Below, piece after piece: positions 46,446 to 57,896 of a stretch of 64,000 nucleotides of DNA; the stretch's first letter is position 1; every line of letters starts with the position of its first letter. The notes below the pieces were generated by a model, which was not told where the DNA came from, made no database searches, and saw nothing but the letters and a program-made list of their open reading frames with translations. The position numbers were made by a program, and so were the translations under genes. Origin of the DNA: Puccinellia tenuiflora (taxonomy: Eukaryota; Streptophyta; Magnoliopsida; Poales; Poaceae); contig QRDG01001831.1 in NCBI GenBank assembly GCA_012064385.1, positions 62,001 through 126,000 on the forward strand. The letters run 5' to 3'.

Positions 46446-49400
46446 ATGGATGCTATGAGTAATCTTGTTGTGCAGGATAAGAAGAACCCTGAGGATACGG
46501 TCAAGTGGAATGAGTATGAAGCTTTGAGAGAAACCATGTATAGAAAAATTGCTGCTGAGATAGAGAGGAGTGATGATAGTTTGCGGGAGGAGTTGAACAC
46601 TTTGGACCTCAAAATTGAAGCTGCTGCTACGCAAGAATCTGTGAATATTTTACAAGAGGCCGTGACAAATTTGACCCGACAAGTTGCAAATTTAACAACA
46701 CTCTTGGAGAATAATAACAATCAACGGCGAGTTCCACCCAATGCTGCTGATTTGCATGGCCGTGGCAATTTGCATGGTGGCCGTGGAGGAATTGCTGCAA
46801 GGGGGATCCAATTGGAACAAAACCGAGAGGATGATGGTTTAGGTAAACCAAAATTTTCTATCCCTACTCTCACTTGTGATGCTGAAGATGTAGAAGAATA
46901 CTTGATGTGGGAGCTGAAAATTGAGAAGCTTTGGAGATTGCATGACTATTCTGAAGAGAGAAAAATTAAGCTTGCTTCTTCTGGTTTTGAGGGTTATGCA
47001 CTTTTGTGGTGGGATAGCCTCACTGAATTGAGGGCTGAAGCAGAAGACCCTGAAGTTGCTACATGGGGAGAGATGAAACAATTGCTTCGGGACAGGTTTG
47101 TACCCAAAAATTATATTAGAACTCTCTATGATAAGCTGCAACAATTGAAGCAAGGTACAAAATCAGTGGATGCATATTACAAGGAGATGGAGTTGATACT
47201 CCAAAGAGCTCGGGTTAGAGAAGCTCCTGACCAAACAATGCAACGGTTTCTTTCTGGTTTGCAATTTAAAATTAAGAGCATTGTGAGGCATACACAATAC
47301 ACTGATATGACAGATTTGTTACATCAAGCAAGAGAGGCTGAAAAGAGGTTGGCTGAGGAAGCACAAATGAGTACAAGGAGGAGTTTTCCACCGAAAAATT
47401 CGGTTGTTTCACCATCAACACCTCCAGCTGCTCCAACCCGAAGTGTGCCTAGTTCCAAACCTGAGAGTAGTAATTCTGGTACAAGAAAATCAACCCCACC
47501 AACGACAAACACTACTACACGGAATAGGGATATGTTTTGTCACACATGTGGAGGTAAAGGACATTTTAAGAGGGAATGTCCTAATAAAAAGGTCATGATT
47601 CTTAATGTTGATGATGAGTATGAGACAGGAGATGATGCTGATCCTAATGAGGATGATATATACGATGATGATGATGGTCCTCTTGATGCCTTTGCTTCAC
47701 AATATAAAACTATTGTTTGCACACAAGCTTTGAGTGTTGTTCCAAGTGAAGAGAGTCAAAGGTGCAATTTATTCCAAACTAAAGCAGTTGTAGGCCCTCA
47801 AATGGCTTGCAAGGTGATCATTGATGGAGGAAGTTGCAGAAATTTGGCCAGCAAAGAGTTATGTGCAAGGCTCAAGCTGAAGTATATTCCGCACCCACAC
47901 CCTTATTATATTCAATGGTTGAGTGACAAAGAAGAAATTAAGGTGTGCCATATGGTGAGAGTGGAATTTCAGATTGGACCATATAAGGATACAATTGAGT
48001 GTGATGTGGTTCCCATGTCAGTTTGTCACATGTTGTTGGGCAGACCGTGGCAGTTTGACAGGAAGGTTATTCATGATGGGAGAGCCAACACATATACTTT
48101 GAAATGGCATAACAAGGACATTATAATGAGGCCTATGACACCGCAGCAAATTGTTAATGAGTCTAGACAAAAAACTGAAGTGCATTTAGAAAAGGAGAGT
48201 GATAGACAAGAAAAGAGTGAAAACAATTTTTCTGTGGGAGAAAACAAACCTAGGCCGAGTGGTAAAAGTAAGGGAGTGAGCCTTTTAACAATGTATGCCA
48301 CCAAAGATGACTTGAGAGAGTTTCGTGAGGATCCTAGTTTAGTACCTATAGTGCTCATGCATAAGGGGGAAATTTTAGTTTCTAATAACATGACTCCTCT
48401 TTCTATTGGTGTTTCTACTGTCTTGCAGGATTTTGGTGATGTTTTTCCAAAGGAGGTGCCCTCGGGACTGCCACCATTGAGAGGGATTGAGCACCAAATT
48501 GACCTTATTCCTGGTGCTACATTACCAAACCGAGCTCCCTATAGAACAAATCCCCAAGAGACCAAGGAAATTCAGAGACAAGTACAAGAGCTTTTGGACA
48601 AAGGTTATATTCGAATAAGTCTTTCTCCTTGTGCTGTTCCTGTTATTTTAGTTCCTAAGAAAGATGGTACATGGCGCATGTGTGTGGATTGTAGAGCCAT
48701 TAACAACATCACTATAAGATATAGACATCCTATACCTAGGTTAGAGGATATGCTTGATGAATTGAGTGGTGCTGCTGTTTTCTCTAAAATTGATTTGCGT
48801 AGTGGTTATCATCAAATTAGGATGAAAGAGGGGGATGAATGGAAAACAGCCTTTAAAACAAAATTTGGTTTATATGAGTGGTTAGTAATGCCTTTTGGAT
48901 TAACTAATGCACCTAGTACTTTCATGAGATTAATGAACCATGTTTTGAGAAATTTTATTGGCAAGTTTGTGGTAGTTTATTTTGATGATATTCTCATATA
49001 TAGCCACAATGAACATGAACACATTGATCATATAAGACAAGTCTTGCAAGTGCTAAGAGAAAATAAATTATTTGGTAATCTTGAGAAGTGCACTTTTTGC
49101 AAAGATAAGGTCATATTTCTTGGATATGTTGTCTCTAAGCATGGGATAGAAGTGGATGAGTCTAAGATTGACGCAATTAAAAATTGGTCTATACCCATGA
49201 ATGTGAGTCAAGTGAGAAGTTTTTTAGGCCTTGCTGGATTTTATAGAAGATTTGTGAAAGATTTTAGCACCATAGCTGCCCCTTTGAATGATTTGACTAA
49301 GAAAGGTGTGGAATTTGTGTGGGGGGTTGCTCAAGATCTTGCATTTGATACTCTGAAGAATATGTTGATTTCGGCTCCATTATTGATGCTTCCTAATTTT

Positions 49401-51356
49401 CATAAACAATTTGAAATTGAATGTGATGCTAGTGGCATAGGTATTGGAGGTGTATTAATGCAAGATAAGAAACCACTTGCTTATTTTTCTGAGAAATTGC
49501 ATGGTGCACAATTGAATTATTCTGTCTATGATAAAGAATTGTATGCTCTTGTTAGAGTTCTTCAAGTTTGGAAACATTATTTATGGCCAAAGGAATTTAT
49601 AATACATTCTGATCATGAGGCTTTGAAATTTTTGAAGAGTCAATCCAATCTTAATAAGAGACATGCTAAATGGGTAGAATTCATTGAATCGTTTCCATAC
49701 ATTATTAAATACAAGAAGGGATTAGAGAATGTGGTAGCTGATGCTTTGTCAAGAAAGAATATGTTACTCACCAAATTAGATGTCCAAGTTTCGGGTTTGG
49801 AGAGTTTGAAATCCCTATATGCTGATGATAATGAGTTTTCTATGCCTTACACTAAATGTTCTACTGTCAAGGCTTGGGATAAATATCACCTACATGATGG
49901 CTTTCTTTTTAGAGCTAACAAATTATGTGTTCCCGAGTGTTCTTTGCGTTTGTTGTTATTGCAGGAATCTCATAGTGGTGGATTAATGGGACACTTTGGA
50001 CGTGAGAAAACATTGCTCATGTTAGCTGAAAATTATTACTGGGCACATATGAGGCGTGATGTGTACAGATTTGTGCAACGTTGCATCACATGCAATAAAG
50101 CAAAATCCAAGTTGAAGCCTCACGGTTTGTATACTCCTCTACCTGCACCTACTACACCTTGGGAAGATATTAGTATGGATTTTGTGCTAGGTTTACCAAG
50201 GACTAAAAGAGGACATGATTCTATATTTGTGGTAGTGGATAGATTTTCTAAGATGTCACATTTTATTGCTTGCCACAAAAGCGACGATGCGTCGCATATT
50301 GCTAATCTGTTTTTCAGGGACATTGTGAGATTACATGGAGTACCAAGGACAATTGTTTCTGATCGTGATGTCAAGTTCATGAGTTACTTTTGGAAGACAT
50401 TGTGGGGAAAGCTGGGAACAAAGCTACTGTTTTCAACAACATGTCACCCACAAACTGATGGACAAACTGAAGTGGTGAATAGAACATTGTCAACCTTGTT
50501 GAGAACCATGATCAAGAAGAATTTGAAAGAATGGGAGGACTGTTTGCCACATGTTGAATTTGCATACAACAGAGCTGTTCATTCCACTACTCAACTTTGT
50601 CCTTTCGAGGTGGTCTATGGGTTTAAGCCTATTACACCACTTGATTTGTTGCCACTTCCCATACAAGAGAGAACAAATATGGAGGCATCCAAACGAGCTG
50701 ATTTTGTGAGGAAGATTCATATGAAGACTAAGGAGGCCATAGAGAAGAAAGGGAAGTGTGTGGCTGATAGAGTAAACAAGAAAAGGAAGGAGGTATTGTT
50801 TCAGCCAGGAGATATGGTTTGGGTACACTTTAGAAAGGACAGATTTCCAACATTGAGAAAATCCAAATTGATGCCTCGAGGTGCTGGTCCTTACAAAGTG
50901 CTTGCCAAAATAAATGACAATGCATACAAGATAGACCTTCCAATTGATGAGTTTGGTGTGAGCAATTCTTTCAATGTTGCTGATTTGTCACCATACATTG
51001 GAGATGATCTTGCATCGAGGACGATGCCTTTTCAAGGGGGGGAGGATGATGAGGACATCCCTAGTGTGTCTACTACTTCTCCAATTGAAGATGTTGCTGT
51101 CCAAGATAATTCCAAAGAAGTGAGACTTGGTCCAATGACAAGGTCAAGAACCAAGTTGATAGAACAACAGGTGAATTCACTCCTAGCTGATTGTGATAAT
51201 TTAATTGATGAGAATTTTATACTACCTAAGTCTATGCATTTATGTGTGATTAGGTTTGTTGATAACACAAGTGCTAATGGAGGGGAACATCAAGACATGA
51301 AGGCATGTGATGATACATATGATCATGGAGGCGCCTGCCTTAATGAAGACACATGA
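46446..51356 (+). CDS. C gag-pol polyprotein, 1636 residues
   Basis: Single open frame coding for capsid, protease, reverse transcriptase, RNase H and integrase. The start at 46446 is the first ATG in frame; 46455 is an alternative. Residues (rough): coil 1-100, gag domain 130-300, CCHC knuckle near 365, protease IIDGGSC near 459, reverse transcriptase 690-900 with YFDD near 845, RNase H 990-1100 with ECDASG, SDHE and ADALSR motifs, integrase HHCC about 1174-1216, catalytic D near 1243, D near 1305 and E near 1341, GPY near 1478. All catalytic residues I can place are present. The last 103 codons lie in the 3' LTR and include GPMTRSR. No canonical chromodomain seen. Gag and pol share one frame, so no frameshift step is needed; products would be released by the protease. 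Confidence 0.96.
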   Translation: MDAMSNLVVQDKKNPEDTVKWNEYEALRETMYRKIAAEIERSDDSLREELNTLDLKIEAAATQESVNILQEAVTNLTRQVANLTTLLENNNNQRRVPPNAADLHGRGNLHGGRGGIAARGIQLEQNREDDGLGKPKFSIPTLTCDAEDVEEYLMWELKIEKLWRLHDYSEERKIKLASSGFEGYALLWWDSLTELRAEAEDPEVATWGEMKQLLRDRFVPKNYIRTLYDKLQQLKQGTKSVDAYYKEMELILQRARVREAPDQTMQRFLSGLQFKIKSIVRHTQYTDMTDLLHQAREAEKRLAEEAQMSTRRSFPPKNSVVSPSTPPAAPTRSVPSSKPESSNSGTRKSTPPTTNTTTRNRDMFCHTCGGKGHFKRECPNKKVMILNVDDEYETGDDADPNEDDIYDDDDGPLDAFASQYKTIVCTQALSVVPSEESQRCNLFQTKAVVGPQMACKVIIDGGSCRNLASKELCARLKLKYIPHPHPYYIQWLSDKEEIKVCHMVRVEFQIGPYKDTIECDVVPMSVCHMLLGRPWQFDRKVIHDGRANTYTLKWHNKDIIMRPMTPQQIVNESRQKTEVHLEKESDRQEKSENNFSVGENKPRPSGKSKGVSLLTMYATKDDLREFREDPSLVPIVLMHKGEILVSNNMTPLSIGVSTVLQDFGDVFPKEVPSGLPPLRGIEHQIDLIPGATLPNRAPYRTNPQETKEIQRQVQELLDKGYIRISLSPCAVPVILVPKKDGTWRMCVDCRAINNITIRYRHPIPRLEDMLDELSGAAVFSKIDLRSGYHQIRMKEGDEWKTAFKTKFGLYEWLVMPFGLTNAPSTFMRLMNHVLRNFIGKFVVVYFDDILIYSHNEHEHIDHIRQVLQVLRENKLFGNLEKCTFCKDKVIFLGYVVSKHGIEVDESKIDAIKNWSIPMNVSQVRSFLGLAGFYRRFVKDFSTIAAPLNDLTKKGVEFVWGVAQDLAFDTLKNMLISAPLLMLPNFHKQFEIECDASGIGIGGVLMQDKKPLAYFSEKLHGAQLNYSVYDKELYALVRVLQVWKHYLWPKEFIIHSDHEALKFLKSQSNLNKRHAKWVEFIESFPYIIKYKKGLENVVADALSRKNMLLTKLDVQVSGLESLKSLYADDNEFSMPYTKCSTVKAWDKYHLHDGFLFRANKLCVPECSLRLLLLQESHSGGLMGHFGREKTLLMLAENYYWAHMRRDVYRFVQRCITCNKAKSKLKPHGLYTPLPAPTTPWEDISMDFVLGLPRTKRGHDSIFVVVDRFSKMSHFIACHKSDDASHIANLFFRDIVRLHGVPRTIVSDRDVKFMSYFWKTLWGKLGTKLLFSTTCHPQTDGQTEVVNRTLSTLLRTMIKKNLKEWEDCLPHVEFAYNRAVHSTTQLCPFEVVYGFKPITPLDLLPLPIQERTNMEASKRADFVRKIHMKTKEAIEKKGKCVADRVNKKRKEVLFQPGDMVWVHFRKDRFPTLRKSKLMPRGAGPYKVLAKINDNAYKIDLPIDEFGVSNSFNVADLSPYIGDDLASRTMPFQGGEDDEDIPSVSTTSPIEDVAVQDNSKEVRLGPMTRSRTKLIEQQVNSLLADCDNLIDENFILPKSMHLCVIRFVDNTSANGGEHQDMKACDDTYDHGGACLNEDT
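51034..51046 (+). other. Polypurine tract of C
   Basis: AAGGGGGGGAGGA directly before the 3' LTR, in frame within the polyprotein (QGGED). Confidence 0.9.
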
Positions 51357-51900
51357 AATCATGGAGATACATGAAGGCCATAATATTACAAGTGTGAAGA
51401 CTTCGTATTTTATATGGGCCTGCGTGTCATCTAGGCCGAACCCAACATGGGTCGGTTTGTATCTTTCCTTAAGTTGAATTTGAGTCCAGTCCAAGTAGGA
51501 GAAGGAGTGCTTGCGCAAGGGACTTGTGGCCGCACCCCCTCTCCCTTAAGTAGCCGCCACCTGCGTGTGGAAGAGATAGAACAAGTTTAAACCAAAAACC
51601 CTAGCCTCCAGATTGTAAGCCGAAGCTTTCATCTTGAAGTATTACCATTGCAAATCTTACGTGCTATCTTGTTGTTCCATTGGGAATAAGGGGATACAGG
51701 ACCACTTGTGATCTTTGATTGCATGTGCAAGAGTGTGTAGTTGAGAATAACTAAGGGATTGATTGTTGTTGCATTGGCAGCAGGGATTATCCACGGTGAG
51801 ATCTCAGTGTAGCACTAGTTATCAAGTTACCAATCATCCACAAAACAACCACCCTCAAATTCGAGTTGCTCACAAGAGAAGATCGGGCCACCCCTTATCA
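51047..51900 (+). repeat. 3' LTR of C
   Basis: 854 bp. The three differences from the 5' LTR are in GATGT(C/T)GCTG near 51095, GTGTA(C/G)TTGAG near 51740 and AAACA(T/A)CCACC near 51848. Confidence 0.96.
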
Positions 51901-51905
51901 CAACA
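51901..51905. other. Target site duplication CAACA, right of C
   Basis: Partner of 44528-44532. Confidence 0.96.
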
Positions 51906-54900
51906 TGCATAGCATCATCAGTTTTGTGACATGGAATAAAATGTGCCATTTTCGAAAATCTATCCACAACAACAAAAATACTATCCCTCCCCTTCTGTGT
52001 GCGAGGCAAACCCAAAACAAAGTCCATAGAAATATCCTCCCAAGGCACACTAGGAACAGGAAGAGGCATATATAAACCATGTGGATTAAGACGTGACTTA
52101 GCTTTTTGACAAGTAGTGCAACGGCCAACAAATCTCTCAACGTCCCTACGCATGCGTGGCCAAAAGAAGTGTGCAGCAAGCACGTCCTCCGTCTTCTTTA
52201 CTCCAAAGTGACCCATCAAACCTCCGCCATGCGCCTCCTGCAACAACAAAAGACGAACGGAGCTATCCGGAATACATAGTTTGTTAGCACGGAACACAAA
52301 TCCATCATTGAGGACGAATTTGTTCCAACTTTTGCCGTCTTTACAATTTTGCAACACATCTTTAAATGCAGCATCATGTACATATTGTTGCTTAATTGTT
52401 TCCAATCCAAAAATTTGAAATCAAGCTGAGAGAGCATGGTATAACGGCGTGACAAAGCATCAGCAATAACATTATCTTTACCCTTTTTGTGTTTGATAAC
52501 ATAAGGAAAAGATTCAATAAATTCAACCCACTTTGCATGACGCTTATTCAACTTAGCTTGACTACGTATGTGCTTCAAAGATTCATGATCAGAATGTATA
52601 ACAAATTCTTTGGGCCATAAATAATGTTGCCAAGTTTCTAATGTCCGAACCAGCGCATATAATTCTTTATCATAAGTAGAATAATTCAGACTTGGCCCAC
52701 TTAGTTTTTCACTAAAATATGCAACAGGTTTACCCTCTTGTAATAACACACCTCCCAAACCAATACCACTAGCATCACATTCAAGTTCAAAAGTCTTATT
52801 GAAATTAGGAAGTTGCAATAAAGGAGCATGAGTTAACCTGTCTTTTAGTAACATGAAAGCCTCTTGCTGTGCATCTCCCCAAACAAATGGAACATCTTTC
52901 TTTGTAAGCTCATTCAGTGGCGCTGCAATGGATCCAAAATCTTTCACAAAGCGCCTATAAAATCCTGCGAGTCCAAGAAAACTTCGCACTTGTGTGACCG
53001 TTTTAGGTTGTGGCCAACTCGAAATAGCTTCAATCTTGGCTGGATCAACTTCAATACCCTGTGCTGTAACAACAAAGCCAAGAAAAACAACTCGATCCGT
53101 GCAAAAGGTGCACTTCTCAATATTGCCAAACAAACGTGCATTGCGCAAAGCAGTAAAAACAGCACGCAAATGATCCAAATGTTCCTCTAAAGATGTGCTA
53201 TATATGAGAATATCATCAAAGTAAACAACCACAAAACGGCCAATAAAACTACGCAAAACTTCGTTCATTAATCGCATGAATGTGCTGGGAGCATTAGTTA
53301 GACCAAAAGGCATCACTAACCACTCATATAAACCGAACTTAGTTTTAAACGCTGTTTTCCATTCATCCCCTAATTTCATACGAATTTGGTGATAACCACT
53401 ACGCAAATCAACTTTAGAGAACATGGTAGAGCCACTCAATTCATCAAGCATATCATCTAAACGTGGTATAGGATGACGATATCGAATAGTAATATTATTG
53501 ATAGCTCTACAATCAGTACACATGCGCGATGAACCATCTTTCTTAGGAACCAAAATAATAGGTACAGCACATGGGCTAAGAGACTCACGAATATGACCTT
53601 TGTCGAGTAGTGCTTGGATTTGTCGCTGAATCTCTTTGGTCTCCTCTGGATTGGTACGATATGGCGCACGATTGGGTAGTGATGCTCCAGGAATTAAGTC
53701 AATTTGATGCTCGATTCCCCGAATAGGTGGCAATCCTGGAGGTACATCTTGTGGAAAAACGTCCACGAACTCCTGCAAAAGGTTAGCAACCGCAGGTGGC
53801 AAGGAAGGAGGCATGTCCTCAAAAGAAAATAGCACCTCTTTGCAAATGATAGCATAACATGCAGTAGTACTCACATCAATTTCAGAAATATCAGATTTGC
53901 TAGCAAGCAAGCAAGTACTTTTTAAACGAATTTCATTAGCATGTTTCGGTGCAAATTTGGGAGTACTTTTAGATGGCATCAATTCGTTAGCAACAATCTG
54001 ATTTTCACTCAGCTTTGACTCCTCATTATGTGCTCTACTAGCTCTAGCAAGATCATCTTTTAAAATATTTTCAGGAGACATAGGAAGTAACACAATTGGC
54101 TTATCATTATGAACAAGAGAATATTGATTTGTGCTACCATGATGGACAGAATTCGTATCATATTGCCATGGTCTACCAAGTAAAAGCGCACATGCTTGCA
54201 TAGGAACCACATCACATTCAACATAATCAGAATAGGCAGCAATAGTAAAATGCACACGAACGGTACGTGTTACCTTAACTTTGCCGCTGTTGTTAAACCA
54301 TTGAATGTAATATGGTCGAGGATGAGGTCGTGTCGTGAGAGAAAGCTTCTCAACCATCTCCATACTCGCCAAATTGTTGCAGCTCCCTCCATCAATAATA
54401 ATGCGAACACAACGATCTTTGACAACGCCCTTTGTATGGAACAGATTATTGCGCTGACTAGGTTCAGCTTTTGTCACTTGTGCACTCAAAACTCGGTGCG
54501 CAATTAAGCTTGGGTACTGCTCCGCGTGTTCCGCAGCCATGTATTGTGAATCTTGCACCGTGTTTGCTTCCGCGAATTGCTCATCATGTGCGATGAGAGC
54601 CAATGTATCTTCATCATAATCACTGGCGGAATCATATCCACCATCGTCAAGGGCAATCATCACACGAGTGTTGGTGCAATCACGTGCGAAGTGACCAAGC
54701 CCACTGCATTTGCGGCACTTAATGTCGCTGGTTTTGCCTATAGAAGCCATTGATGACGAAGAACTTGGGGCTTGTCCCGCGGGTGTACGCTTGGCTGCAG
54801 ATGGTGGGAATGTAGACGATGTAGCCCGTGTGGGGGTGAGCGTGGCAGCAGTCGGAGCAGCAGTCCGTGGCGATGTAGATGGCGTCCGTGGTGTCCATGA

Positions 54901-55881
54901 AGTAGAACGCCCTGCAGGAAAATTAGTTCGTGTCGCCGCTCTCCGATCCTGCACTTCACATTCAGCTTTGCAAGCAAGATGAAACAAACGAGTGATAGTT
55001 GTATATTCCTTATATTCCAGAATTGTTTGAATCTCTTTATTTAACCCACCAAAGAATCTAGCAAGTAAAGCTTCAGTATCCTCTTCTATACCACAACGAA
55101 TCATGCCAGTTTGTAATTCCTGATAATATTCTTCTACAGAATTTTTACCTTGTTCTAGTCTAGTTAATTTCTTTAGCAAATCGCGTTGATAGTATGGAGG
55201 AACAAAACGAGTCCGCATAGCACGTTTCAAATCAGTCCAAGTAGTAGGTGGGTTAGCATGATGCAAACGACAATATTCAGACCACCATACAGAGGCAAAA
55301 CTAGTGAACTCACAAGTCGCAGCACTAACACGTCTCTCCTCAGGATAATTTAAGCATGCAAAACGTTGTTCTAATTCTAACTCCCAAGAAAGGTACGCAT
55401 CGGGATTATAACGACCATCAAAAGGCGGAACATTCAACTTCAGTTTTGCAACATGGTCATCGTCACGTACCAGCGGACGCGCATTGCGTAGAAGGACGCG
55501 TGGACGTCCAGGTGGCGGTTGGTGGACCTCACCCTCATCCTCGTTTTCGCCATCAGAGTCGTCCTCCCCTTCATACTCCTCATATCGCGCATCAGTAGCC
55601 GTGGTACCCGCAGCGCCCGCAGCAGATGTGTGCGCATGGGGAAGAGGTACTCGCTGGGCGCGGCCGACATACGCAGGGGGTGGAATACGGCGTAGCAACT
55701 CCCGAAATTTTGCGTCGAGCTTATCGGTGAAGGACGTTTCGAGGCCCTCGATCTTCTCCATGGTTTCAGCAAAACGTTTATCCACGTCTTGCATATGGTC
55801 GCTGACGAGGTGCGTGAAGTGGCCGTGGAGCTCCGCGTTGGTCATCTTATCTGGGTCGACATCCGTGCCAGAACCTGCCAT
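51901..55881 (-). pseudogene. D gag-pol, first part, one frameshift
   Basis: Starts MAGSGTD at 55881; the frame stays open upstream to 55950. Coiled N-terminus, acidic linker (55500-55600), gag domain, CCHC (C-x2-C-x4-H-x4-C near 54715), protease IIDGGSC near 54390, YFDD near 53215, RNase H near 52770-52450. One T is missing from a T-run near 52412, which ends the main frame at 52216 in the wrong phase; the correct phase runs 52405 to the C insertion. Integrase HHCC and the first catalytic aspartate (DISMDF) are intact near 52030. No other lesion was found apart from C. Confidence 0.92.
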
Positions 55882-56807
55882 GGTTAGTACGCAAAAAGCA
55901 CAGAAATATGTGTGTATAGGTGACTGGAAAGTGGTGGAATCAACGTGCAATCAATCAAGCAAACCAATATTCTTACCCGTTCTTACCCTGCAGCAGGTGG
56001 TGACTAGCAACCGAGGAGACCAAATGTCAAGAAGATTGAGAATAGCGATTACCAGGTGGTGTCAACGTACGGTGTAGGAATATGTGGAGCTGTAGGTGGC
56101 TGTAATATCTGTAGCAACAATTCAAAACAGCAATGCAATGAGTTGAATAAATGCTCAACGACGGTACTGTGCTGGTCTTAGGCTAGAACGGACTAGAGAC
56201 GCGAGCCTATAGCACCAACGAGTCAAGCCGTAACACCGAAACAACAGATAGCAGCGCGCCTGAAAAACAGCCAGATATATGGAAAAACTCACTATGATGG
56301 AAGGTGTCTCAAAACGATCAGCACAATGGAAAACCCGGGTAGGCTCGAGAATTTTTTTTGAAATTTTCGAAACTGCTCTGGAAAGCGTGCCAGACTCTTT
56401 TTTTTTTTTTTTTTTTTTTTTTGCCCTCCTCTCCTTCTTACTTGCGGCTGAAACCTTCCTTAACTCGGATCACGAAACAGCACGCCCTTTCCTTGTGGGA
56501 GCAAAAACTATAGGAAAAACAATAAAACCTACTTCTACTCGGATGGAAGGTGATGGTATGATCGGATGGATTGGTTTTTGTGGTTCGGGTTTTTGTGGCG
56601 ATGCGGAACAGATGGTGGGGCGGCTAGGGTTTTGGTGGTGCCGGTGCGGCGGCGGCGGCGAGACGATTATGAACAGAACTCGAAACTCTAAAGATCTAGA
56701 CGCTACGACCAGCACTCGACACGACGATGCAGACACGAATTCAACAATTCAACCTACACTAGTAAAACTGAAAGATCTCACCGATAAACCTGAAATCTGA
56801 TACCACT
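55882..56807 (-). other. D leader and primer site
   Basis: Primer site TGGTATCAGA (minus) at 56805-56796, two bases from the LTR, followed by an untranslated leader. It contains a run of 25 T at 56398-56422, read as A25 in the element's sense. Forward-strand frames in this area are not supported as genes. Confidence 0.8.
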
Positions 56808-57715
56808 TGATAAGGTAAAGGGGGTCCGATCTTTCGATGAGATGGATTTCTCTCGATTTGGGTGGAGGTCGACGTTGATGATCCGACTACAAACGTGCGT
56901 GACGTTGCGCCTTAGCAATCGCTACACCAACTTCCGAGGCTATTGATCTCGCCGGGGCTAGATCAACCTGATCCGAAGATCAATTCCTGCAAGCAATCGA
57001 AGAACTAGCAAGAATTATAGATGCAATCAAGATATTGCGGATTAAAGATGAAAGCTTTATAGATGGGATTCTGCAAGTGCGTAGTACAAAAGGTCTGAAC
57101 CGACACTGTTGTCTATGGCGAAGAATAGCAATGGCTAAGTCTTAAACTAAACAAAATCCGAGTCCTAATGGCGGCTAAGGAGAGGTATATATGGAAGAGG
57201 AGAAGGGATTTTCGTCCAACCCATGGGGGGGTGGCCGAAAATAACCCTAGATGGGCCCTCCTTCACATATACGGAGTCCTAAAAAACCCTACAATATTTA
57301 TTCCGAAATTACATGGGCCTGGCCCATAAAATAAGGTGTCGCAGCACCAACTATGACTATGGACGCAAATATGATGTATGATCTTGAATAATTCGTCCAT
57401 GTCCTCCTTGCATCATCATGGTGGCTTCAAAGTTCAGAAGTAGCCTCATCTTTATTCCTCACATGCTTGCAGCCACCTCCATGCATAGCCATGCTCCAAT
57501 GCTTGTCCTTCTCATCCATGCTAGATCCAATATTCCTGAGTAACAAATACATATCTGATTTAGGCAGCATCATATTCTCATGTATGTGAGGAATAGTTCC
57601 TAGAAACGGAAGTACCTGATAATTAAGTTGTTTGGCACGAGCTCGAGTCATAGGTCCTTGTATGTGTGTGGCTGTAGGTGCAGTGGTTGTATCAACATGT
57701 GGGATGTCCTCATCA
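56808..57715 (-). repeat. 5' LTR of D
   Basis: 908 bp. It has a TATATA segment (minus) near 57190 as probable promoter. The first part (57715-57427) reads as the polyprotein tail with GPMTRAR. Confidence 0.94.
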
Positions 57716-57720
57716 GATCC
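57716..57720. other. Target site duplication GATCC, right of D
   Basis: Partner of 42865-42869. Confidence 0.95.
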
Positions 57721-57896
57721 GTGGATCAAAACCACAAATCGCTCACCGAATCGAAAGATCGAACGAAATCCATATGGGCTATTTTTTTTTGAATTTTCGA
57801 AATTGGTATGGGAAAGAAAAATTTTGGTGGAAAAATGGCTAATAAAAGGTGGAAACACGATCCAAATCCGTGGAAACCCTTGCTCTTGATACCAAA
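57721..57896 (-). other. A4 early leader with primer binding site
   Basis: TGGTATCAAGAGC (minus) at 57894-57882, two bases from the LTR. It matches initiator tRNA-Met with one extra A. It continues into the leader at 42864 once D and one GATCC copy are removed; the order agrees with 63217-63400 of A6. Confidence 0.88.

Larger units (their letters stand above)
44533..51900 (+). mobile_element. Element C (CRM-like), full-length and coding-intact
   Basis: 7368 bp: 5' LTR, primer site, 1.05 kb leader, one open gag-pol frame, polypurine tract, 3' LTR, with target duplication CAACA on both sides. The LTRs are both 854 bp and differ at three positions by eye. At a commonly used grass rate of 1.3e-8 per site per year this would be roughly 0.1-0.2 million years, with wide error. 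It is the youngest layer of the nest and the only element here that could be autonomous. Confidence 0.97.
42870..57715 (-). mobile_element. Element D (CRM-like, minus strand), complete but interrupted by C
   Basis: On the minus strand: 5' LTR 57715-56808, primer site, leader, gag-pol 55881-51901, C insertion, pol 44532-43488, polypurine tract, 3' LTR 43776-42870. Flanked by GATCC. LTRs differ by three substitutions and one G-run indel by eye. Own length about 7.5 kb. Confidence 0.95.
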
